Assembly: GCA_947460175.1 (NCBI GenBank)
Contig: CANHGW010000013.1
Location: 1 to 61,764, forward strand
Direction: 5' to 3'
Length of the DNA: 61,764 nucleotides
DNA from: Bacteroidota bacterium
GTDB taxonomy: Bacteria; Bacteroidota; Bacteroidia; Chitinophagales; Chitinophagaceae
In this document: piece by piece, positions 10,204 through 19,812 of the stretch
Position numbering within the stretch: position 1 is the stretch's first letter
Layout of the letters: the number at the start of each line of letters is the position of its first letter
Translations under genes and position numbers: made by a program
Notes under the pieces: model-generated
Seen by the model: only the letters and a program-made list of their open reading frames with translations
Told to the model about the DNA's origin: nothing
The model's database searches: none

Positions 10204-11211
10204 ATGATCATACCATTTCAACATCAATCACAAGCACATTGTGAAAGTGGAGTCACATCCAATCTTTTTCGACATCATGGCTTACCTATTTCTGAACCAC
10301 TTTCATTTGGTATTGGCAGCGGGATCTTTTTTGCACATATTCCTTTTATCAAAGTAAATGGAATGCCAGGAACTACTTATCGTGTATATCCAGGTAAAAT
10401 ATTTAGCAATGTATGTGACCGATTAGGCGTAAAATCAAGATCAGAGAAATTTTCTACTGTAGAAGCAGCCATGAAAAAATTGGATCAAAATATTGAGAAT
10501 GGGATTCCATCTGGTTTACAAGTGGGTGTATTTTATTTACCTTTTTTACCTGAAGTATTTCGTTTTCATTTTAATGCTCACAATCTCATTGTATTTGGTA
10601 AAGAAAAAAATACTTATTCAATTAGTGATCCTGTTTTGGAAAACTCAGTTACAATTGAATATGAAGATCTTGCCAAAGCTCGTTTTGCTAAAGGCTATCC
10701 AGAGCCAAAGGGAAGAATGTATTACCTTACACATGTTCCTGCTATGAAAGATGTCAATCTTCCATTGGCTATTCAAAAAGGGATTAAACAAACTTGTTTC
10801 TTTATGACCTCACCTCCGATTAAATGGTTCGGTGTTAACTCCATAGATTTTTTAAGTAAGCAAATAAGAAATTATCCTACCAAATTAGATTCAAGAAAAT
10901 CTACATTATATTTAGGTAATCTCATTCGTATGCAAGAAGAAATAGGAACAGGTGGTGCTGGCTTTCGTTTTTTGTATGCAGCATTTTTACAAGAAGCTTC
11001 GCAAATTACTAATAACCCTTATTTGAAGGAACTATCGGAGGAAATGACTCGTATTGGTGATCAATGGAGAAACTTTGCATATCAAACTGCAAGAGTATGC
11101 AAATCAAGAGGAAATGATGTAATGGGCTTTGGTGAAATAGCAGATTTATTACACTCCATTTATCTTTCAGAAAAACAATTTTACAATCATTTGAAGAAAG
11201 TATATCCATAG
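10204..11211 (+). CDS. BtrH N-terminal domain / DUF4872 protein (papain-like fold)
   Basis: A 335-residue protein opening with IPFQHQSQAHCESGVTSNLFRHHG, the signature of BtrH N-terminal domains, with Cys13 as probable nucleophile; a DUF4872-type C-terminal half follows. In butirosin biosynthesis BtrH transfers a gamma-glutamyl-amino-acyl group from an acyl carrier protein to the aminoglycoside. Distant homologues in Bacteroidota are often near polyketide or aryl-polyene type loci, but no carrier protein, ketosynthase or transporter is visible here. No signal peptide, so it is cytosolic. The natural substrate is unknown: an acyl transfer or peptidase-like reaction is inference. It lies directly after the HTH-like gene. 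The 190 bp that follow are AT-rich without a recognisable signal. Confidence 0.78.
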   Translation: MIIPFQHQSQAHCESGVTSNLFRHHGLPISEPLSFGIGSGIFFAHIPFIKVNGMPGTTYRVYPGKIFSNVCDRLGVKSRSEKFSTVEAAMKKLDQNIENGIPSGLQVGVFYLPFLPEVFRFHFNAHNLIVFGKEKNTYSISDPVLENSVTIEYEDLAKARFAKGYPEPKGRMYYLTHVPAMKDVNLPLAIQKGIKQTCFFMTSPPIKWFGVNSIDFLSKQIRNYPTKLDSRKSTLYLGNLIRMQEEIGTGGAGFRFLYAAFLQEASQITNNPYLKELSEEMTRIGDQWRNFAYQTARVCKSRGNDVMGFGEIADLLHSIYLSEKQFYNHLKKVYP

Positions 11212-11400
11212 TGTAAATTCTAAGCAATTGGTATAGTTTTAGGTTTAGGATTGATTCTTATTGAATTTTACAATTATATTCATTATATGATTATCAGTAA
11301 TTTATATATATATATTAATTATATGTTTAAATTTATTTTAATAGTTATTAAAAATTGTAAAATAAGTATTGTAAATTTCTGAAACTAAAAACAAACAACT

Positions 11401-11865
11401 ATGATATTCAGACGCTACTATACTATTGAAAGTACAAAAAATAGTGACATTTTGAAAAAGAATTTCTTAGGTCAACATCTAAAAATTCATAATCTTGATT
11501 TTGAGATCTATGAAAAGGAAGGTGATATAAAAGTGATTCCACATGCTGAAAATGATGATCACGTATATACACTACCTATTACTCGATTATCCTTAGTACC
11601 TAAAAGTAATGGTACTACCATTAAGATGCGGAGTAAACCACGTAGAATCGATATAGGTGGCCCTATGTTATTGTTAGTTTTTATAGTATTTGCAATAATA
11701 GCAGGTGTCGTATTACTGTTAAAAGGAGAAGGCGAATACGATATGACCTCGTATATTCTTATTGGAATAGCAGCTCTAGCATTTATCTTGTTATGGTTAA
11801 GATTAGAGCAAGGCTATTTTGATTATATTCGTAAAATTAAGAATTGGGTAAAAGATCATGCTTAA
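11401..11865 (+). CDS. Two-helix membrane protein of unknown function
   Basis: A 154-residue protein with a charged N-terminal domain of about 80 residues (cytosolic by charge), two membrane helices (about 90-106 and 116-132) and a short basic tail. I recognise no family. The stop codon abuts the stop codon of the convergent glycosyltransferase-like gene with no spacer at all. Confidence 0.75.
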   Translation: MIFRRYYTIESTKNSDILKKNFLGQHLKIHNLDFEIYEKEGDIKVIPHAENDDHVYTLPITRLSLVPKSNGTTIKMRSKPRRIDIGGPMLLLVFIVFAIIAGVVLLLKGEGEYDMTSYILIGIAALAFILLWLRLEQGYFDYIRKIKNWVKDHA

Positions 11866-13425
11866 TTATTTATCAAGTTTAAATTGATAAATATCCGTGC
11901 TTCCAATCGAATATAGGAGTGTAAAGCTACTGTCTTGTATTAGCGTGTTTCCTATATTATTTTCTATTGAATAAATAAATTGATCGACTTGATATCGATT
12001 CATTTCTTGTTTTAATTCATGAATTGTATAATCTGTTTTTTCAATTGTGTAAAATTGGCTTTGGGTCAGATAAGCTATCACCCACATATTACCAGCATCA
12101 ACTACATTAGAAGTGAATTTTCCTTTAAATTCATGCTTTTTTAATTCGGTAGAAAGTTCAAATAGACTTTTATTCTTATACTTTAATTGATCAAACTGAA
12201 GAATAGGATATACTATAAAGGAAAAGCCAAGTAGTATACTTGCTAGATTAGTAAATAACGCACGTTTAAAATAAGGTTGAATTAACTGAATTAGTAAAGC
12301 ACCTAAGACCATCAATAGAAAGGTATTTAACCAGATATACCTTGTTTCAATATGCATCATCAAATACCCTAAGGGCAATAATAGAATCGTAAGAATGATA
12401 ATTTGAGTATCAAAATGTTGTATATAACTATCTTTTGTACGAAAAAAGAAGTAAAACAATCCTATAATAAGGATAGCCAATGCTAAAAACGAAATCTCAT
12501 TAAAACACATAATTGCAACAAGGGAAGTATGTATGACTCTTGCAATCCATTTTACAAAATGCTTAGGTGACGAAAAAGGTGAACTCAAGTTATCTTGCGT
12601 AAGAGAAGGATCTTCCCAAAAACTAGGCGAATCTTCGTAGATAGGTGGTATAAGTAAAGTAAGATCCTTTTTGAAGGTTTTACCACTATTGATATACCAA
12701 CTCATATTCAATTTACCAGCATGTCCAGTTAATGACCATTCATTGTATTTGGTATGCAATGCATAAGTCCAAGGTAAAACAAATAGTAACGCTGTAAAAA
12801 TACCTATAAAATAATATTGAATTCCTTTTGAAAATGTAATCTTATTATTTTTAAAAGCCCATAATAAAACAACGCCAAAATGTAAAAAGAAAAATACCAG
12901 CGAATATGCTTTTGCATAATAAGCAATTGCCATTACAAAACCACAAAGCATTACTTTCCAGAATTGATTATAAAATTTTTCAGAAAGTAAAACAAAAAGA
13001 TAGAACAAAACAAATATCAATTGCAATACATCCCCAAACAATTGAAAATATACAAAATAAGCCATCGTAATGGCTGACGAAATCATGAGAATAAACGTAA
13101 TAAACGATTGCAGCTTAAACTTTTTAAATAAAAAGAAAACTTGTATTAGAATTATAAAACCAAAAAAGGCATTTAATAATTTAGCAGCCTCAAAACCGTC
13201 CATTCCATTTTTCATGAATGGAACTATCATCCAAATATTTAATGGACTCCAAAGACCATTTATACTTTGTAAATATTGTCCATGTAGTATCCTGTTGGCA
13301 ATAGTTAAATAAGCCACACAATCACTGTCAAGCATATAGCCTAAATATGGATTTAATAGCACCCATAGAATACAATATATACCCAGAGGTAATAAGAGCG
13401 AAATATGATTAAACCAATTCTTCAT
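11866..13425 (-). CDS. Polytopic membrane protein, GT-C glycosyltransferase-like
   Basis: A 519-residue protein with about 10-11 membrane helices. The first extracytoplasmic loop contains YMLDSDCVAYLTIANRILHG with an acidic pair, followed by LWSPLNIWMIVPF, the arrangement of GT-C enzymes (ArnT/PMT family), which transfer sugars from polyprenyl-phosphate donors. The C-terminal 80 residues form a soluble domain. Donor and acceptor cannot be told from sequence. It is the last gene of a leftward operon and its start overlaps the end of the BtuF-like gene by 17 bp. Confidence 0.75.
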   Translation of the reverse strand: MKNWFNHISLLLPLGIYCILWVLLNPYLGYMLDSDCVAYLTIANRILHGQYLQSINGLWSPLNIWMIVPFMKNGMDGFEAAKLLNAFFGFIILIQVFFLFKKFKLQSFITFILMISSAITMAYFVYFQLFGDVLQLIFVLFYLFVLLSEKFYNQFWKVMLCGFVMAIAYYAKAYSLVFFFLHFGVVLLWAFKNNKITFSKGIQYYFIGIFTALLFVLPWTYALHTKYNEWSLTGHAGKLNMSWYINSGKTFKKDLTLLIPPIYEDSPSFWEDPSLTQDNLSSPFSSPKHFVKWIARVIHTSLVAIMCFNEISFLALAILIIGLFYFFFRTKDSYIQHFDTQIIILTILLLPLGYLMMHIETRYIWLNTFLLMVLGALLIQLIQPYFKRALFTNLASILLGFSFIVYPILQFDQLKYKNKSLFELSTELKKHEFKGKFTSNVVDAGNMWVIAYLTQSQFYTIEKTDYTIHELKQEMNRYQVDQFIYSIENNIGNTLIQDSSFTLLYSIGSTDIYQFKLDK

Positions 13426-14185
13426 TCAAAGCTCTAAAATACTCAAATGATTTTAAGATACGACTTCCATACCAACTAAATAATTCACCATCTACTAATT
13501 TAACGTTAGCATTTGGCAATATTAATTGCATTTCTTGAATGTGTTTTTCCTTAAATGGAAATGGTTCGCTCGAAAGAAATACTACATCAGGATTCAGTGC
13601 TTTTATTTCTTCATTCGTCAACACTGGATATCGAGTAATAGTTACTATATTTTGAAACCCAGCTTCTTCGATCATGTTATGTATAAATGTATCGGTACCA
13701 GCCACCATTACAGGATTATACCAAATAAGATATAATACACTGAGATTTGTTTTTTTTATTTGTTGTAGTTTTCGATTCGCCCAAATAGAATCAATGAGAA
13801 CATTGGCTCTCGCTTCTTTATTTACAAGTAATCCAACTTTCTTAATCATTTCAAGAGCATCATCCAATGTTTGAATATCACTTATCCAAACAGGGTATTT
13901 TTGTGCCAACACTTCAATTTGATGTTGATCATTCTCTTCTTTATTAGCAATAATTAACGTTGGTTGTAATTCATCAATTCTATCTAAATTCAAATTTTTG
14001 GTTCCACCTACACGAGTTTTGCTCCTAAACCATTCAGTAGGATGAATACAAAATTTTGTAATCCCAATAACCTCTTCGTCTAAACCCAAATCGAACAACA
14101 ACTCAGTTTGCGAAGGAACAACCGATATGATACGTAAAGGATTTTTGCTCAATTCTACTTCTCTATTGAGCTGATCGATCACCAT
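13409..14185 (-). CDS. BtuF-like (periplasmic-binding type 2) protein lacking a signal peptide
   Basis: A 258-residue protein of the helical-backbone metal/cobalamin receptor family: RIISVVPSQTELLFDLGLDEEVIGITKFCIHP near the N-terminus, VGGTKNLNLDRIDELQPTLIIA, and a C-terminal lobe with ALNPDVVFLSSEPFPF. The start chosen is the ATG at 14185, where homology begins; an upstream ATG at 14221 would add 12 residues with no signal peptide either. No lipobox is present and no ABC permease or ATPase is nearby, so a cytosolic binding role, not uptake, is possible. It overlaps its upstream neighbour by 23 bp and its downstream one by 17 bp, indicating tight co-translation. Confidence 0.82.
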   Translation of the reverse strand: MVIDQLNREVELSKNPLRIISVVPSQTELLFDLGLDEEVIGITKFCIHPTEWFRSKTRVGGTKNLNLDRIDELQPTLIIANKEENDQHQIEVLAQKYPVWISDIQTLDDALEMIKKVGLLVNKEARANVLIDSIWANRKLQQIKKTNLSVLYLIWYNPVMVAGTDTFIHNMIEEAGFQNIVTITRYPVLTNEEIKALNPDVVFLSSEPFPFKEKHIQEMQLILPNANVKLVDGELFSWYGSRILKSFEYFRALNEELV

Positions 14186-14516
14186 AATGAATTTTATATA
14201 ATAATAAAATGACAAATGCAAAAAGCAAATCCAATGGGAATAAGATAGTTCCTAATACTTTGCCAAATGTATAACTGCCAAAAAATAATTTCATAGCTAG
14301 TTCGAAAAACATCAATGAAAAATAAACAAATGCTGCCCAACGTTTTTTCATAAAAATTCCAAACCATGCAAGTGTAAATAGTATTAATCCAAACGGATAT
14401 ACATGATAGATTGTCCAACCAGTATAATCGCTAAACATTGTATAAAATGCGAATAATGTAGCCAATACATGAAAAATAAGAATTCCGATAATAAGATAAG
14501 GCGAAAGTTGTTTCAA
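14163..14516 (-). CDS. Small four-helix membrane protein
   Basis: A 117-residue protein that is almost entirely four hydrophobic helices (about 6-26, 37-54, 60-78, 86-106) with short loops. No family recognised. It starts 4 bp after the tamB stop and overlaps the BtuF-like gene by 23 bp, so it is part of the same leftward transcript. Confidence 0.8.
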   Translation of the reverse strand: MKQLSPYLIIGILIFHVLATLFAFYTMFSDYTGWTIYHVYPFGLILFTLAWFGIFMKKRWAAFVYFSLMFFELAMKLFFGSYTFGKVLGTILFPLDLLFAFVILLLYKIHYGDRSAQ

Positions 14517-14520
14517 TTGA

Positions 14521-17500
14521 TTATGATTCGTTTTTTAATGAGTCTGTGAGAATTATTTTACTATTTCTTTTTTTCTTGGAAGTGAATAAATCAGAAAAGC
14601 TATTAAATACTTTTCGATAAGTAAGCCCTACTCCACCTTTGGTAAAGTTCTGACCACCAAGATCAAGGTTATTGGTATTATTGGTTCGATAGGCTGTTGC
14701 CCGAAAACGACCATCTTCTGAAATTAGAAATTGAGCTTTAAAGTCACCACCTATTAAGTTACCAGTTGTTTTGCCACTTACATCCTTACCTACATCTACA
14801 CTATTTCCAAGATCTACTATCACCCTATCTTTTAATAAATTGGCTTGGACATTCACTGAGAATTCATTTCTATTAACCAAACTGGTATTGTAATCTGCCT
14901 CATAAGATTGATAGCCTACGTTGAGATTTATATTTTTAAGTCCTGTCAATTTCTGAAATAAATTGGTAACCTCCGAAGATAAAGCACTCGAAACCATATC
15001 GGAAACGGTAGAAATAGAACCACTTCTGTAGGATGAATTGGTGATACCATCTGATGCTTTAAATTCTCCTAACAACAATAATATACCTGATTGCGATACT
15101 AATTCTTTTTCATCATTTTTAATTTGTTCGAGTTTAGTATATCCAGCAGTTCCAATAGCTTTATTATCAGGTTGTGTAATATCAAATTTTATATTTGGCT
15201 GCGATAATGATCCTTTCAACATAAGTGATATATATGTAGAATAAGCTCGCTTCGATTCCGATTTATCAACTTCATCTAAGTTGTTGTATTGTGCACTAAT
15301 TAAAGGATACAACGGCAATTGTTTAGGTAATTTGTAAATCGCATTCACATCGAGCAACGCATCCAACGCATCGCCACTCCAAGTAATTTTACTATTCTCT
15401 TCTATTGCAAAATCTCTAGGTATCAATCCTCTGAAATTAAATAAGTACTTACCTTCTGTGATTACATAGGCGCCATACATACTAATTGAATTGCCTAAAT
15501 CTACATTTAATTTAATTGCACCATTTCCTTTAGCTCGTATCTCCTCTCCCGTATTTTGATCCAAAATAATAAATACCTCAGCATCTGGAGTTGCATCTAT
15601 ATTCATGTTTAGATTCAGATAATATGATTTCTTTTTTCGTTCTTCCTCCTGACTACGTCCAATGGATGCAAATTGGACATACTCGTATTTAGAGGCATCT
15701 CCTTTTGAATTAATCGGCATATGGAACTGTGATCCTTTCAATGGCTTAGCATCTACATCTACTACTATATCATCTAAGGGGCCATTTAATTTTAATTTTA
15801 CTTGTGCAGGTACATAGCCATAAAACAAATCATTGTCATACGATCTTGTATTCAAACATAAAAAATTGGGAGAATTTACGGTGAAATTCAAATAGAAATC
15901 ACTGAAATTATTATGTGTTATTTTACCTTTCAGCACACCTGTATACTCTCCAGCACGTTGATCTTTCAAAATGATATCGTTCATTTCAATAGTTTCATTA
16001 TTGAATTTGAATTTCGCATTACTGAGGGAATAACTCGTTCCTAGAAATAATACTTTTAACCGTGCTTGATCGAGATCCACTCTACCTGTAATTGTTGGGT
16101 TACTCAATCTCCCATCTATATTCACTTGTCCTGTGGCAAATCCATGTAAATCTGAAATATAATCTGCGATAAAATGACCAACAGGACTAATATCCATGTT
16201 ATCAACTTTTGCAATCAAATCGATGGTACTATCTTTAACATTGATATTCCCGCTGATACCAGCTTCATTATTCCCTTTGATAATGGTAGTATTTTTATTG
16301 ATAATTAATTTTTGTTTTTCAATATCATACTTAATATCTGCTTTTACGAAACCTAACGTATCATTCACGATTATAATCTGATCAGCACTCGAAATAGTGG
16401 CCTCAATACTAGGTGTATTTTTATAATCTATATATTTCACTTCTCCATTAATACGACCATGAATTTTTACATCCTCCATACTTAAATATGTAGATGCTCC
16501 TTCTAAGTCAAGTAAATCAATTTTGGCTACTATGTCGTTTGTTTCATTATCCAATGTATTGATAGTTATCTTTTGAGCACCACTTTCAATTATGAAATCT
16601 TTAATTCGGATTCGATCGCCAAATACCATATCATGATTAGAGTATAACTGCCATTTATCATTTTTTAAACTAAAATTTGAAGGCATCACATTTACATACA
16701 AATTATTTTGGTATGCAGTTGCTTTGCAATTCAATGAGGCCTCTCCTAATACTTCATTGATACTTTGTGAATTGATATTTAACATGGCGGTATCATGAGC
16801 CATAGTTGAATTTAATTGAAATGAAGGAATTATCACATCATTGTTATAACTCACATTACCTCCATTGGCATTCAAATCAAAACTAGTAAAATCGCCAGCA
16901 CCTACTATAAATAAATTATTGACTAAAAAATCTTTGTAACCAAAATTAGGAACATTGGCATCTAATGAAAATTTCTGAGTTTGCGTGTTTAATATACCAG
17001 AAAGAGAAATATTAGCCAAATGATGAAAATCATTTGAAAACATACTTAATAAGGTATCAGGATTTTTCAATGTTACATCAAACGTAAATTGTTCATCTGT
17101 AAATTTTTTCGGCTTACTAATATAATCTGGTAAATAGTGATATAGATAAAGTTGAAATGAATTTGCTAGTTCTGAAATATTGAATTTACCATTTAAATTG
17201 GCATCAGCCAATGTACTAGATAAACGTAATGATTTGTAATGACTACTATCATGAGATTCAAGTGTAAGATCTTTAAGAAAATAGGATTCTCCAGCTCGTT
17301 CTATGGTCAAATTTTTCAGTATGGCTATTCCAGTAAAATTATCAATGTTGTTACCTGTAAAATTCATTGTAACAAATCCTGAACCTATGACTGGGTCTTT
17401 CGTTAAACCTAATTTTTGCAAATTGACTTTTAAAAATCGAGAATTAAAATTATAGTTTGGATTTTTCCCACTTAAATCCATCTTACCATCAAAATTCAAT

Positions 17501-19287
17501 GTCATGTTTGGATCTTGCGAAACAAAAATTCCATCAAATTTTTTGTTAGCAACAAGGCCATTGATAGTAAGGTTTTGATAAATGGTATTTTCAAGTTCTA
17601 TTTTGGTAATTGTTGCATTTACATTCGAACTCAAGGTATTCAAATCAAATCCACTTCCTTTGATCTTGCCAGTCATTGTAATATTTCCAACCGATTTTTG
17701 TTTAATCAAATTACCTAACTGAAAATCTTGTGTACTTAAATGCCCATCATATGAAGGGATTTTAGGTTTAAAATTCATATTCAAATCCACAATTGCATTT
17801 CCCAATGATGTAGTCAAAGAGCCTTTTGTATTAAATTCATCCACCTTACCACTGTAACTTCCTTTAAAAAGAATTGAATTTAATTTGTTCCATGCGATAG
17901 CATCGTTTTTAGTTTGAGGTATCAATGTGTTTAAATCTGCACCATTTGTTTTTAAAAGCTCAGCATTTACATTAAAAATCGTATTTTCAATATCGGGCAG
18001 GCCTACTACAGTTCCACTACCTTTGAATTGAGTATTTCGTGTATCAAGCTCTAAATTAGTTGCCACCAAATTCCCAATAAGTCCTTGTGCATCTCCTTTC
18101 ACATTAATTGATATTGGATATTGATTCAATATCGGAGCAAAATAGGCAATGTCTAATGAAGATACAGAAGACTGTTCTAAATGAGCTTTAATTGAAACTT
18201 TTTCAAGAAATTCTTTAAAATCATGAAAATTTCGATAGTTCATTTCATAATGATTTCCGACAGTTGAATAATTTGTTTTCAACAATAAATTTGACAATTG
18301 GGCTTGTACTTGTGACAATTTTACATTAGCCGAAACAGACTTCAATTCAATACCACATCGTTCCTTTGCTGTCATCGATTTAATATCTGAAAATATAGTA
18401 TCAGCATCAACATGTGTATTGCCTAATTCAAGATTTATATCAGTTATGTTTAAATGCTTTTCATCAAATTCTTTCTTTGCAGGAATATTATCATCAACCA
18501 AATATGCAAATTGACTATTTTTCAATGAAATCGAATGAGCAGCCAATTGATATAAATCAGGGTTAAAAGGAGTACCCCATGTAGTCGTGTCGTCTGGCGT
18601 ATTATCTTCGGGTTTGCCTCCTTCATATTCTCGAATAAATACATTTGCACCTTCTATTGCAAGCGTTTGAATATCGATATTTTTTTTGACAAGTATCAAA
18701 TGATTCATATCCAATTTTAAATCCTGAATAGCGAAACGCATATCTTCCCCACGCCATGCATCATTCATATAAAATCGTGCATTTTTAATTGATATTTCTT
18801 TTAAATCAATTGAAGGACCTGAGTTTGATTTATTGCTGGTTTTAGTAGTTTGTGTTTCAGTACTTGTATCTTTTGAATCTGAAGCAAATGCTTCCGTTAT
18901 GAAATCGTAATTCCAACGTGAAGTGTCATGACCTCGATTCATATTCACATAAATATCGGTAAGATTTACAGAATGAATAACAGCCGATTCATTATTCCAA
19001 TAGTTGCTAAGTAAGTTGGACGTTTTGATAGATAGATCTCCAACATATGCTAAGGTATCTTTTCGATCATCTTGCACAAAAACTCCTTCCAAATGATATT
19101 CATTAAAAAAGGCTAATCGTATATGATTCACCTCGACGTTGGTATGCATTTTTTCAGACAAATACTTAGAGGCGCGCTTTACTAAAATATTCTGTACTTT
19201 TTCTGTTGATACGAGCCATATAGCTATCACCACCAACAAAATGAGTGTAAGCATACTATATCCTATTATTTTAAAAAATTTCTTCAA
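14521..19287 (-). CDS. tamB: TamB-family inner-membrane/periplasmic bridge protein
   Basis: A 1588-residue AsmA/TamB-superfamily protein. TamB spans the periplasm as a hydrophobic-grooved beta-taco and, with an outer-membrane Omp85 partner, assists outer-membrane protein assembly and lipid transport between membranes. Features: an N-terminal membrane anchor (MKKFFKIIGYSMLTLILLVV), long repetitive beta-strand body, and the conserved C-terminal TamB (DUF490) domain (about 1130-1560) with LNVDLGNSISMYGAYVITEGKY-like strands, GNLIGGDFKAQF and a terminal GGVGLTYRKVF. The length fits Bacteroidota homologues, longer than the E. coli protein. It heads a leftward operon of four genes. No tamA/bamA gene is adjacent. 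Confidence 0.9.
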   Translation of the reverse strand: MKKFFKIIGYSMLTLILLVVIAIWLVSTEKVQNILVKRASKYLSEKMHTNVEVNHIRLAFFNEYHLEGVFVQDDRKDTLAYVGDLSIKTSNLLSNYWNNESAVIHSVNLTDIYVNMNRGHDTSRWNYDFITEAFASDSKDTSTETQTTKTSNKSNSGPSIDLKEISIKNARFYMNDAWRGEDMRFAIQDLKLDMNHLILVKKNIDIQTLAIEGANVFIREYEGGKPEDNTPDDTTTWGTPFNPDLYQLAAHSISLKNSQFAYLVDDNIPAKKEFDEKHLNITDINLELGNTHVDADTIFSDIKSMTAKERCGIELKSVSANVKLSQVQAQLSNLLLKTNYSTVGNHYEMNYRNFHDFKEFLEKVSIKAHLEQSSVSSLDIAYFAPILNQYPISINVKGDAQGLIGNLVATNLELDTRNTQFKGSGTVVGLPDIENTIFNVNAELLKTNGADLNTLIPQTKNDAIAWNKLNSILFKGSYSGKVDEFNTKGSLTTSLGNAIVDLNMNFKPKIPSYDGHLSTQDFQLGNLIKQKSVGNITMTGKIKGSGFDLNTLSSNVNATITKIELENTIYQNLTINGLVANKKFDGIFVSQDPNMTLNFDGKMDLSGKNPNYNFNSRFLKVNLQKLGLTKDPVIGSGFVTMNFTGNNIDNFTGIAILKNLTIERAGESYFLKDLTLESHDSSHYKSLRLSSTLADANLNGKFNISELANSFQLYLYHYLPDYISKPKKFTDEQFTFDVTLKNPDTLLSMFSNDFHHLANISLSGILNTQTQKFSLDANVPNFGYKDFLVNNLFIVGAGDFTSFDLNANGGNVSYNNDVIIPSFQLNSTMAHDTAMLNINSQSINEVLGEASLNCKATAYQNNLYVNVMPSNFSLKNDKWQLYSNHDMVFGDRIRIKDFIIESGAQKITINTLDNETNDIVAKIDLLDLEGASTYLSMEDVKIHGRINGEVKYIDYKNTPSIEATISSADQIIIVNDTLGFVKADIKYDIEKQKLIINKNTTIIKGNNEAGISGNINVKDSTIDLIAKVDNMDISPVGHFIADYISDLHGFATGQVNIDGRLSNPTITGRVDLDQARLKVLFLGTSYSLSNAKFKFNNETIEMNDIILKDQRAGEYTGVLKGKITHNNFSDFYLNFTVNSPNFLCLNTRSYDNDLFYGYVPAQVKLKLNGPLDDIVVDVDAKPLKGSQFHMPINSKGDASKYEYVQFASIGRSQEEERKKKSYYLNLNMNIDATPDAEVFIILDQNTGEEIRAKGNGAIKLNVDLGNSISMYGAYVITEGKYLFNFRGLIPRDFAIEENSKITWSGDALDALLDVNAIYKLPKQLPLYPLISAQYNNLDEVDKSESKRAYSTYISLMLKGSLSQPNIKFDITQPDNKAIGTAGYTKLEQIKNDEKELVSQSGILLLLGEFKASDGITNSSYRSGSISTVSDMVSSALSSEVTNLFQKLTGLKNINLNVGYQSYEADYNTSLVNRNEFSVNVQANLLKDRVIVDLGNSVDVGKDVSGKTTGNLIGGDFKAQFLISEDGRFRATAYRTNNTNNLDLGGQNFTKGGVGLTYRKVFNSFSDLFTSKKKRNSKIILTDSLKNES

Positions 19288-19333
19288 CGGTTATTAAAAT
19301 CTAGATATTCCTCATAAAAGAAGCACATTCTGA

Positions 19334-19341
19334 CAAATTTA
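19334..19341 (-). promoter_or_regulatory. -7 promoter element upstream of tamB
   Basis: On the minus strand TAAATTTG perfectly matches TAnnTTTG, 46 bp before the tamB start. No TTTG box is seen 17-23 bp further upstream, so this is a partial promoter match. Confidence 0.4.
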
Positions 19342-19422
19342 AGGCTTTAATACTGTTAATCATATTAAAAAAATGCCTAATAACAAACATTTTTTATTTC
19401 TCTAACGTCTTAACTTTACACT

Positions 19423-19812
19423 ATGCGAACTCAATTATTTATATCATGTATGATAAGCCTATTTATGATAGGTTCATGCACCAAAAAACCCAGTGCCGGA
19501 TTGGGTGGAAATGCCAATTTAAAAGTGAAAGCATTTCATCATTCATCGACCATTGATAGTTGTACAATTTATATTAAATTCAATACATCAGAAGCTGTTT
19601 CACTTTCAGAATATGATTTGTCACAAAAAATTGTAAAAGATAGCATTGGCAATAGTTATACTATATTCTCTGGGTTGAAAAAAGGAGATTATTACATCTA
19701 TGGAGAAGGCTGGGATCCAAGTATTTCTAATAATGTAAAAGGTGGCTTGCCTTATACGATTAAAGAAGAAAGTGACTTAGAAATAATTATTCCTGTTACA
19801 GAAACTCATTAG
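19423..19812 (+). CDS. Small lipoprotein of unknown function
   Basis: A 129-residue protein with a lipoprotein signal peptide (lipobox MIGSC, Cys19), hence lipidated and inserted in the inner or outer membrane. The mature part is about 110 residues and looks like a single beta-sandwich domain. No family recognised. It is divergent from tamB, and its TAG stop abuts the stop codon of the convergent S46 peptidase gene. Confidence 0.78.
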   Translation: MRTQLFISCMISLFMIGSCTKKPSAGLGGNANLKVKAFHHSSTIDSCTIYIKFNTSEAVSLSEYDLSQKIVKDSIGNSYTIFSGLKKGDYYIYGEGWDPSISNNVKGGLPYTIKEESDLEIIIPVTETH

